Shown here piece after piece: positions 34,755 through 41,014 of a stretch of DNA of 64,000 nucleotides. Each line of letters opens with the position of its first letter. Positions within the stretch are counted from its first letter, which is position 1. The stretch spans positions 1 to 64,000 of the forward strand of contig JAFYTP010000099.1 of NCBI GenBank assembly GCA_017558775.1, written 5' to 3'. The stretch is from Bacteroidales bacterium (GTDB lineage Bacteria; Bacteroidota; Bacteroidia; Bacteroidales; UBA932). Both the position numbers and the translations under genes were made by a program. The notes beneath the pieces are model-generated. The model was not told the DNA's origin. It worked only from the letters and a program-made list of their open reading frames with translations, and made no database searches.

Positions 34755-35630
34755 TTACTGTTTTTCCTGAAAACGTTCCAGGACATTCTCGATATAGGTC
34801 TTCGTGACCGGTATCGGGGCGATGGCCTCGTTGTCCAGGGTGATCTCATAGACGGCGCCCACCTTCTGCAGGACCTTGACCTTGCCCATGTTCACGATGA
34901 ACTTCCGGTGGCAGCGGACGAGGTCTGAACCCGCGAAGCTTTCTTCCACCGTCTTCAGGCGGGCGCGGAGCATGTAGGTCTGCAGTTCGCCCTTGTTGTC
35001 GGAGTACCAGACTTTGATATAGTTGTCGTCCGATTCCACGTAATAGAGGTTCGCGCTGGAAACGGAGAGCTTGAGGACGCCGTTGTTGTCGAAGAGGGTG
35101 AACTTCTCCTCGGCGGGAACTTCGTCCGGGGCGTTCTCGGTGACGACGTCCCGCATGTTCATCAGGCGGATGGTGCGGTTCTGGTCCACGATGGTGAAGA
35201 ACATGCCCGCGATGATGTAGGGCACGCCCAGGCACACGAAGGCGTACACGAGCGCATGGACAAAGATCGCGATTCCGCTCTGGTCTTCGGGCCGGGCGAT
35301 GGTCACGGTGAAGACCGTGTACAGGACGGCGATGAGGACGACCTCCGCCAGGCACCAGAGGCTGTAGCCCAGGTATGTCATGGGCAGGCGGTGCCGGGTC
35401 TTGTACATCACGACGCGGCTGAAGATGAGGATGAACAGCGAAAGGAGGGCGAACAGGGCGGTGAAGCCGAAGAAGGTGCTGTTGCCGAGCCGGAACCAGG
35501 CGTTGTTGGAGAAGGGAACGCTCACCAGCAGGAACAAAACGGAAAAAAGCGCGGCGAAAGTGACCGTGCCGAGGAGCTGATAACGATCCCGGAGATAGGC
35601 GGGAATCAGTCTTTTCTTTCCTTCTTCCAT
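34755..35630 (-). CDS. Membrane-bound LytTR-domain transcription regulator
   Basis: A 291-residue protein with four transmembrane segments in the first 150 residues and a LytTR DNA-binding domain at about 185-285 (LYYVESDDNYIKVWY, LVRCHRKFIVNMGKV, then PIPVTKTYIENV). There is no receiver domain, so signal sensing may occur within the membrane part. LytTR proteins bind pairs of short direct repeats about two helical turns apart; a repeat of this form (35669-35696) lies in its own promoter region. The minus-strand -7 element at 35644-35651 is 14 bases before the ATG. Target genes beyond itself are unknown, though fabH is divergent. Confidence 0.88.
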   Translation of the reverse strand: MEEGKKRLIPAYLRDRYQLLGTVTFAALFSVLFLLVSVPFSNNAWFRLGNSTFFGFTALFALLSLFILIFSRVVMYKTRHRLPMTYLGYSLWCLAEVVLIAVLYTVFTVTIARPEDQSGIAIFVHALVYAFVCLGVPYIIAGMFFTIVDQNRTIRLMNMRDVVTENAPDEVPAEEKFTLFDNNGVLKLSVSSANLYYVESDDNYIKVWYSDNKGELQTYMLRARLKTVEESFAGSDLVRCHRKFIVNMGKVKVLQKVGAVYEITLDNEAIAPIPVTKTYIENVLERFQEKQ

Positions 35631-35643
35631 CTGTAACCAACTA

Positions 35644-35651
35644 CAAAAATA
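35644..35651 (-). promoter_or_regulatory. -7 element TATTTTTG for the LytTR gene
   Basis: CAAAAATA on the plus strand gives an exact minus-strand TAnnTTTG, 14 bases before the ATG. The direct repeat at 35669-35696 covers the expected -33 region. Confidence 0.6.
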
Positions 35652-35668
35652 CGCAAAAAATCGGATAA

Positions 35669-35696
35669 TTCACCCCCATATCCGCCATTTCACCCC
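35669..35696. promoter_or_regulatory. Direct repeat TTCACCCC-N12-TTCACCCC, candidate LytTR operator
   Basis: TTCACCCC occurs at 35669-35676 and 35689-35696, a 20-base period. Known LytTR regulators such as AgrA bind two roughly 9-base direct repeats separated by about 12 bases. The site lies between the divergent LytTR gene and fabH and over the LytTR gene's -33 region, so it could serve autoregulation. Confidence 0.45.
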
Positions 35697-35733
35697 AGAA
35701 GGCGGTGTCGATGCGGTCTTTTCGCCACTTTTA

Positions 35734-35765
35734 TTTGGCGATGGTACCAGGGTGTCCTACCTTTG
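35734..35765 (+). promoter_or_regulatory. Promoter TTTG-N20-TACCTTTG for fabH
   Basis: TTTG at 35734-35737 and TACCTTTG at 35758-35765, 27 bases before the fabH ATG at 35793. Confidence 0.7.
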
Positions 35766-35792
35766 GCGCCAAACCAAAACCTGAGCCATCGC

Positions 35793-36740
35793 ATGAGAAT
35801 CATCGGAACCGGCAGCGCGCTGCCGAAAAAGGTGGTGGAAAACGCCGATCTGGAGCGTTTCCTGGATACGTCCGACGAGTGGATCGTCACCCGCACGGGC
35901 ATCCGTTCCCGCCATGTCATCTCCGACGAGCGTCTGGAGGACCTGGGCCGCGACGCCGCCCAAAAGGCCCTCGCGGACGCGGGCCTCGCCCCCGGAGATA
36001 TCGACCTCTTCATCTGCTCCAACGTGGTCAACGAGTACATGACCCCCGGTCTGGGGTGCATCATCGCCGCGGCCGTTGGTTTGCAGTGTCCCTCGATGGA
36101 TATCAACTGCGCCTGTCCGGGCTTCATCTACGCCCTGGACATCGCGGATTCCTACTTCCGGGCCGGGAAGGTCCGGAACGTCCTTGTCGTGTGCGCCGAG
36201 GAACCCACCCGGATGACGTCCTGGCAGGACCGCGCTACCTGCGTCCTGTTCGGCGACGGCGCCGGGGCGGCCGTCCTCACGGAAGGGGAGGGCGTGCGGT
36301 CCATCCGCATCAGCGCCCGGCCCGATCCGGAGAAGATCTGGCAGTTCCGCCCGCTGGAGCCCACGCCCTTCGTCACCAAGACCGAAGTCGGCCTCCCGCT
36401 GCAGATGAACGGCCGCGAGGTGTTCCGCTTTGCGGTCACCGCGTCGATCGAAGACATCCAGGCCGTCCTGGCCAAGGAAGGTCTGACCGTCGGGGACGTT
36501 GATTATTTCCTGATCCATCAGGCGAACCTCCGCATCGTGGAGGGGATCCGCCAGCGGCTGGGTGTCCCGGAGGAGAAATTCCCCTGCAACATACAGGACC
36601 ACGGGAACTCTTCTTCCGCTTCCTGCCCGATTTTGCTGGACGAGTACAAGCGGAAAGGCCTTTTCAAGAAAGGCGACAAACTGGTTTTCAGTGCTTTCGG
36701 CGCCGGTCTTTTGACGGCTGCCGCACTGGTTGAATGGTAA
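35793..36740 (+). CDS. fabH: 3-oxoacyl-ACP synthase III (FabH)
   Basis: A 315-residue condensing enzyme that starts fatty acid synthesis by joining acetyl-CoA (or branched starters) to malonyl-ACP. The catalytic triad is Cys108 (NCACPGF), His242 (LIHQAN) and Asn272 (HGNSSSAS). The start at 35793 is preferred to 35763, which would fall inside the -7 element. It heads the cluster fabH-fabK-fabF-fabZ, although fabK has its own promoter 34 bases after the fabH stop. Confidence 0.93.
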   Translation: MRIIGTGSALPKKVVENADLERFLDTSDEWIVTRTGIRSRHVISDERLEDLGRDAAQKALADAGLAPGDIDLFICSNVVNEYMTPGLGCIIAAAVGLQCPSMDINCACPGFIYALDIADSYFRAGKVRNVLVVCAEEPTRMTSWQDRATCVLFGDGAGAAVLTEGEGVRSIRISARPDPEKIWQFRPLEPTPFVTKTEVGLPLQMNGREVFRFAVTASIEDIQAVLAKEGLTVGDVDYFLIHQANLRIVEGIRQRLGVPEEKFPCNIQDHGNSSSASCPILLDEYKRKGLFKKGDKLVFSAFGAGLLTAAALVEW

Positions 36741-36755
36741 TCCGAAAAAAATACA

Positions 36756-36763
36756 TAACTTTG
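36756..36763 (+). promoter_or_regulatory. -7 element TAACTTTG for fabK-fabF-fabZ
   Basis: Exact TAnnTTTG match 10 bases before the fabK ATG at 36774. A TTG at 36730-36732 is the nearest -33 candidate but its 23-base spacing is long. Confidence 0.55.
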
Positions 36764-36773
36764 TAAATCTGAT

Positions 36774-37721
36774 ATGATAAAGAGTGTGATCTGCGACCTT
36801 CTCGGTATCGAGAAGCCTATCTTCCAGGGCGGCATGGCCTGGATTGCCGACGCGCGCCTCGCGGCGGCGGTCTCCAACGCCGGCGGCCTGGGGCTCATCT
36901 CTTCGATCAACTTCGGAACCGAAGCGGTCCGCGCGGAAATCCGCAAGGCCCGCACCCTCACCGACAAGCCTTTCGGCGTGAACATCATGCTGGCGGCTCC
37001 CAACGCGGCGGAAATCGCCGACCTGGTCGTGGAGGAAGGAGTGAAGATCGTGACGACAGGTGCCGGTTCTCCGGCTCCCTATATGGAAAAATGGCTGGCG
37101 GCAGGCATCAAGGTGATCCCTGTGGTGGCTTCCGTCGCCTATGCGCTCAAGATGCAGGAACTCGGTGCGACGGCCGTGGTGGCCGAGGGCGCCGAATCCG
37201 GCGGCCACGTGGGGGACACCCACACGATGGCGCTGGTCCCGCAGGTGATCGACGCCGTGGACATCCCGGTGCTCGCCGCGGGCGGCATCTTCGACGGACG
37301 CGGCGCGGCTGCGATGTTCCTCATGGGCGCCTGTGGCGTCCAGGTGGGCACCCGCTTCCTCGTCGCTGACGAGTGCCTGGTCCACGACACCTACAAGGAG
37401 CGCCTCATCAAGGCCTCCGACGTGGGAACGATGGTGACCGGCAAGACCCTCGGTGACGCCGTCCGCAGCCTCAAAACCCCTTTTGCCAAGAAATTCGCCA
37501 AACTGGAGGCCGATCCCAACGTTTCGGACGATGAAGTCCGCAAGTTCGGCACCGGTTCCATGCGCAAGGCCGTCTTCGACGGAGACCTTGCGGGAGGCAG
37601 TTTCCTGGCGGGAGAGGTGGCCGGCCTGATTACCCGCCGCGAAAGCGCGGCCGATATCGTGAATGACATCATCGGCGGCGCGGAACGCCTCCTGGCCTCC
37701 GCCCCCGGCCTACTGAAATAG
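36774..37721 (+). CDS. fabK: Enoyl-ACP reductase II (FabK)/nitronate monooxygenase family
   Basis: A 315-residue FMN-dependent TIM-barrel enzyme. FQGGMAWIADARLAAAVSNAGGLG is the N-terminal FMN-binding pattern (split: FQGGMAWIAD and AAVSNAGGLGLIS), VVAEGAESGGHVG the phosphate-binding loop with the family His, and LAAGGIFDGRGAAAMFLMGA the second glycine-rich site. The family includes nitronate monooxygenases, but position between fabH and fabF favours FabK, the final reduction of the elongation cycle. No FabI-type reductase is seen in the window. FabK enzymes are resistant to triclosan. Confidence 0.88.
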   Translation: MIKSVICDLLGIEKPIFQGGMAWIADARLAAAVSNAGGLGLISSINFGTEAVRAEIRKARTLTDKPFGVNIMLAAPNAAEIADLVVEEGVKIVTTGAGSPAPYMEKWLAAGIKVIPVVASVAYALKMQELGATAVVAEGAESGGHVGDTHTMALVPQVIDAVDIPVLAAGGIFDGRGAAAMFLMGACGVQVGTRFLVADECLVHDTYKERLIKASDVGTMVTGKTLGDAVRSLKTPFAKKFAKLEADPNVSDDEVRKFGTGSMRKAVFDGDLAGGSFLAGEVAGLITRRESAADIVNDIIGGAERLLASAPGLLK

Positions 37722-37726
37722 ACGTT

Positions 37727-38983
37727 ATGGAACCTAAGAGAGTTGTTATCACCGGAATGGGCATCATTTCCTCCGTAGGAAACGACATTCCGACGTATTG
37801 GAAGAATCTGATCGACGGTGTCTGCGGCATCGACTATGTCGAGGACTTCAAGGACATGCCCGTCACCATCGCCGGCAAGGTCAAGGACTTCGATCCGGAG
37901 TTGTACGGCATGGACAAAGCCTTCATCCGCAAGCAGGACAAGTTCACCCAGTTCGCGATGGCGGCGGCCTACCAGGCCATGGAAGCGGCCGGTCTGCACA
38001 CCGAAGGGGAGAACCAGAATATCGACCCGTTCCGCCTGGGCGTCTATGTGGGCTCCGGCATCGGCGGTTTCGAGATCCAGTATCGCGAGACGGCCAAGAT
38101 GGTCGAGGATCCCACCGGCAAGTGGATTTCCCCGCTGTTCATTCCGACGATGATCTCCAACATCGCCGCGGGCCACGTGGCCATCAAGCACCAGGCCAAG
38201 GGCCCGTGCCTTGACATCGTCACGGCCTGCGCCACTTCGTCGCACTGCCTCGGCGAGGCGTTCCGCGCCGTCCGCCACGGCTATGCCGACGCGATCATCG
38301 CCGGCGGTTCCGAGCATGCCTCGATTCCGATCGGCGTGGCCGGTTTCGCCAACGCGAAGGCCCTTTCCCGGGCCACCGACCCCAAGTACGCCTCCCTTCC
38401 GTTCAACCTGAACCGGCAGGGCTTCGTGATGGGCGACGGCGCCGCCGTCCTCATCCTCGAGTCCCTGGACCACGCCCTGGAGCGCGGTGCCACCATCTAT
38501 GGTGAAATGGTGGGTTACGGCAACACCTGTGACGCCTACCACGCCACCGCCCCGCGTCCGGACGGTTCCACCCAGGCCCGCGCCATCACGCTCGCGCTGG
38601 AGGAAGCCGGCTTCGACCCGGACAAGGACAACCTGTACATCAATGCCCATGGTACGGGTACGCACCTGAACGACATCGCCGAGACGGTCGCCTACAAGGT
38701 GGCCCTCGGGGACTATGCATACAAGGCCCATATCAGCTCCATCAAGTCGATGACCGGCCACATGTTCGGCGCCGCCGGCGCGGCCGAGGCCATCGCCACG
38801 GTCCTCGCCCTCAAGGACGGTATCATCCCGCCGACCATCAACCTGGACACCCCGGATCCTGAATGCGACCTGGACTATACCCCGAACGTCGCTGTGAAGA
38901 GCGACATCACCCTTGGCATCTCCGACTCGCTCGGGTTCGGAGGTCATGACGCCTGCGTGGCGTTCCGAAAATACAAAGGATAA
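37727..38983 (+). CDS. fabF: 3-oxoacyl-ACP synthase II (FabF)
   Basis: A 418-residue elongation condensing enzyme. Catalytic residues are Cys168 (VTACATSSH), His308 (NAHGTGTHLND) and His345 (SMTGHMFGAAGA), with the gatekeeper region SLGFGGHDACVAF at the end. Length and motifs are standard for FabF. It is five bases after fabK and its TAA directly abuts the fabZ ATG, so the three are one transcript. Confidence 0.95.
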   Translation: MEPKRVVITGMGIISSVGNDIPTYWKNLIDGVCGIDYVEDFKDMPVTIAGKVKDFDPELYGMDKAFIRKQDKFTQFAMAAAYQAMEAAGLHTEGENQNIDPFRLGVYVGSGIGGFEIQYRETAKMVEDPTGKWISPLFIPTMISNIAAGHVAIKHQAKGPCLDIVTACATSSHCLGEAFRAVRHGYADAIIAGGSEHASIPIGVAGFANAKALSRATDPKYASLPFNLNRQGFVMGDGAAVLILESLDHALERGATIYGEMVGYGNTCDAYHATAPRPDGSTQARAITLALEEAGFDPDKDNLYINAHGTGTHLNDIAETVAYKVALGDYAYKAHISSIKSMTGHMFGAAGAAEAIATVLALKDGIIPPTINLDTPDPECDLDYTPNVAVKSDITLGISDSLGFGGHDACVAFRKYKG

Positions 38984-39418
38984 ATGAATCGCGAAGAGAT
39001 AATGCAGCACATCCCCCATCGGGCGCCGATGCTTCTTGTAGACGAGGTGACGATGGATGCGGATGGGACCGGTCACGGCAAGTACCGTATCCGGGATGAT
39101 GAATTCTTCTGCCGGGGACACTTCCCGGGGAACCCCATGGTTCCTGGCGTGATTCTCTGTGAGATCATGGCTCAGAGTTGCACAAGACTGATGCTGGAAG
39201 TGCTTCCGGGCAATCTGGCGGTCTATCGCGGGATCGACAAGGTGACCTTCAAGAACACCGTGCGTCCCGGCGACCTGTGCGAGATCACGTGCCGTATAGA
39301 CGAAAACAAGGCCGGCATTTTTCATTGCTCGGCCAAGTTGGAAGTGAACGGCAAACTCTGCTGCCGCGGTAAACTTACTTTCGCGGTGATTCCCGACCCG
39401 ATGAAGGCTACAGCGTAG
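38984..39418 (+). CDS. fabZ: 3-hydroxyacyl-ACP dehydratase (FabZ)
   Basis: A 144-residue hot-dog-fold dehydratase. IPHRAPMLLVDEV and HFPGNPMVPGVILCEIMAQ are the family signatures, with His46 and Glu60 as the catalytic pair. It removes water from 3-hydroxyacyl-ACP in each elongation round. It starts right after the fabF stop and its last 11 bases overlap the 3' end of the convergent uridine phosphorylase gene. In many Bacteroidota FabZ is fused to LpxC; here it is free-standing. Confidence 0.92.
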   Translation: MNREEIMQHIPHRAPMLLVDEVTMDADGTGHGKYRIRDDEFFCRGHFPGNPMVPGVILCEIMAQSCTRLMLEVLPGNLAVYRGIDKVTFKNTVRPGDLCEITCRIDENKAGIFHCSAKLEVNGKLCCRGKLTFAVIPDPMKATA

Positions 39419-40292
39419 CCATCCGTTCTACGGCGATTTCCGCCAGGCGGCGGATCGCCGGCTTGTAGTCCGGATTGGAACTCTGCAGATAACGGTTTGC
39501 GATGGCGCAGCACACGGTGCAGGCGTTATGCCCGAGGTGCGCGCAGAGGCCGGCAAGCGGAGCGCTCTCCATCTCGAAGTTCGTGATGCGGCGCTCCATG
39601 CCGCCCGCCTCGAAGCGGAAGGACTCGATGTTCTCCAGCATGTCGGGCATCGCGAGCGGAATGCGGACCACGCGGCCCTGGGGACCGTAGAAGCCCGGTG
39701 CGGAAATGGTCACGCCCGGGACGGTGACGTCCTTCATCAGGTCGATGATCTTGTCCGACGCCTTCACGAAATAAGGGGACTGCAGGGTCTTCTCCCAGTT
39801 CATGTGCTTCTTGAACGCCTCCTCGACTTCGGGGATGGTGACCTTCTCGCGGTCCGCGTACCAGTTCATCACGCCGTCGAAGCCGACGGAATAGTGCGAC
39901 AGGATATAGGATCCCAGCGGAATGTCCGCGTGCAGGGCGCCGGAGGTGCCGATGCGGAGGATGTTCAGGGCCTTATGCTCGGGTTTGACCTCCCGGGTGG
40001 CGAAATCGACGTTCGCGAGGGCGTCGAGTTCGGTCATGACGATGTCGATGTTGTCGGGGCCGATGCCGTGCGAGAGGATGGTGATCCGTTTGCCTTTCCG
40101 GGATCCGGTGACGGAAACGAATTCACGGGAAGCGTGGCGGAACTCCAGTTCGTCCAGCATGTCCGCGATCATGTCCACACGGCCGGGGTCGCCCACGAGG
40201 ATGACGTTGTCGGCCAGTTCTTCCGGCTTCAGGTGGATATGGAAGGCGGAGCCGTCGCCATTGATAATGAATTCAGATTCAGGGATTCTCAT
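39408..40292 (-). CDS. Uridine phosphorylase-like nucleoside phosphorylase
   Basis: A 294-residue PNP/UDP-family enzyme that splits nucleosides with phosphate. VGDPGRVDMIADML is the phosphate-site start, SHGIGPDNIDIVMTEL and IRIGTSGALHADI follow, and FEMESAPLAGL is the substrate-binding signature that contacts ribose. The pattern is nearer to uridine than purine phosphorylases. A minus-strand -7 element at 40318-40325 lies 25 bases before the ATG. The gene overlaps fabZ by 11 bases at the 3' end. Confidence 0.88.
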   Translation of the reverse strand: MRIPESEFIINGDGSAFHIHLKPEELADNVILVGDPGRVDMIADMLDELEFRHASREFVSVTGSRKGKRITILSHGIGPDNIDIVMTELDALANVDFATREVKPEHKALNILRIGTSGALHADIPLGSYILSHYSVGFDGVMNWYADREKVTIPEVEEAFKKHMNWEKTLQSPYFVKASDKIIDLMKDVTVPGVTISAPGFYGPQGRVVRIPLAMPDMLENIESFRFEAGGMERRITNFEMESAPLAGLCAHLGHNACTVCCAIANRYLQSSNPDYKPAIRRLAEIAVERMATL

Positions 40293-40317
40293 GGCTATTC
40301 AATTAAGTGGTAAAGTA

Positions 40318-40325
40318 CAAATGTA
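40318..40325 (-). promoter_or_regulatory. -7 element TACATTTG for the nucleoside phosphorylase gene
   Basis: CAAATGTA on the plus strand is TACATTTG on the minus strand, 25 bases before the ATG at 40292. Confidence 0.6.
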
Positions 40326-40346
40326 GGTTATTCCGCCGAATTATCC

Positions 40347-40354
40347 TATATTTG
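40347..40354 (+). promoter_or_regulatory. -7 element TATATTTG for the DUF4293 gene
   Basis: Exact TAnnTTTG match 16 bases before the ATG at 40371. Confidence 0.65.
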
Positions 40355-40370
40355 TACAAATAATCGAACT

Positions 40371-40814
40371 ATGTGGCAACGGATTCAAACCCTATATCTG
40401 GCGGTTTCCACCGCCCTCCTTTTCATCCTTTTCTTCAGTGACGCCTGCACGATTGTCAAGCCGGAAGGCATGCAGTATGTGACTTATCTCCAGCTCCAGA
40501 AGCCCTATTTCGGCATCTTGCTCGGCATCCTGTTCGCGATGACCGCCCTTGCCCTCGTCACCTTCAAGGTCCGCATCCTCCAGATGCGCCTGGCCACCCT
40601 GGCCGGCCTCGTGGCCCTCGGCCTGACAGGCTGGCTGGCGTATTTCTATTTCACCGCCCCGGAGAACGTCACCTTCAAGTGGACCGTCGTCTTCCCGCTG
40701 CTCGCGGCCATCTGCGACTTCCTCGCGGCCCGCGGCTGCTTCCAGGACCAGTTGATGGTCGAGAGCGCCTACCGCATCCGCGAATCGCGGAAACGGGACC
40801 GGAAGAAAAAATAG
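40371..40814 (+). CDS. DUF4293 family membrane protein
   Basis: A 147-residue protein with four predicted transmembrane segments and a basic tail (RESRKRDRKKK). MWQRIQTLYLAVS at the start is characteristic of DUF4293, a family confined to Bacteroidota with no known function. It has its own promoter and appears monocistronic: the next plus-strand ORF has a separate promoter at 40857-40864. Confidence 0.82.
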   Translation: MWQRIQTLYLAVSTALLFILFFSDACTIVKPEGMQYVTYLQLQKPYFGILLGILFAMTALALVTFKVRILQMRLATLAGLVALGLTGWLAYFYFTAPENVTFKWTVVFPLLAAICDFLAARGCFQDQLMVESAYRIRESRKRDRKKK

Positions 40815-40828
40815 CGATTTTTCTTTGA

Positions 40829-40847
40829 TGTGCCGTACATTGGCACA
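40829..40847 (+). promoter_or_regulatory. Inverted repeat TGTGCC-N7-GGCACA upstream of the small ORF
   Basis: Arms at 40829-40834 and 40842-40847, just upstream of the -7 element at 40857. The 7-mer GCCGTAC also occurs twice, at 40832-40838 and 40853-40859, 21 bases apart, the second copy running into the -7 element. These may be regulator binding sites; no regulator is identified. Confidence 0.35.
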
Positions 40848-40856
40848 AGATGGCCG

Positions 40857-40864
40857 TACCTTTG
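40857..40864 (+). promoter_or_regulatory. -7 element TACCTTTG for the 41-codon ORF
   Basis: Exact TAnnTTTG match 24 bases before the ATG at 40889. The spacing to the ATG is the same as for well-supported genes here. Confidence 0.6.
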
Positions 40865-40888
40865 CATCAGAAAACAAAAGATACGGCC

Positions 40889-41014
40889 ATGAGAAACACA
40901 GATTACAACATCGACGCGCTCGGCTCCTTCCTCGCCTCCGACACTTCTTTCCAGGCCCTGAAGGACCTTATCGACGAACTCGGACTCGAGGTGGAAGGCG
41001 TCACTGAGCTTTAA
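40889..41014 (+). CDS. Small uncharacterised protein (41 residues)
   Basis: An ORF of 41 codons beginning MRNTDYNIDALGSF and ending in an acidic stretch, GLEVEGVTEL. It is acidic and predicted helical (ASDTSFQALKDLIDELG looks amphipathic), with no signal peptide or membrane segment. An exact -7 element sits 24 bases upstream and a small inverted repeat lies just before that. Its last 14 bases overlap the 3' end of the convergent clpC gene. I do not recognise a family. The dedicated promoter and normal codon use argue that it is real; the short length argues for caution. It might be an adaptor, a regulator, or the leader of nothing at all. Confidence 0.5.
   Translation: MRNTDYNIDALGSFLASDTSFQALKDLIDELGLEVEGVTEL

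Noticed and set aside
35697..35733. GGCGGTGTCG-rich stretch between the direct repeat and the fabH promoter, considered as a FapR/FabR-like operator
   Set aside because: No inverted repeat of convincing length; only the TTCACCCC direct repeat stands out.
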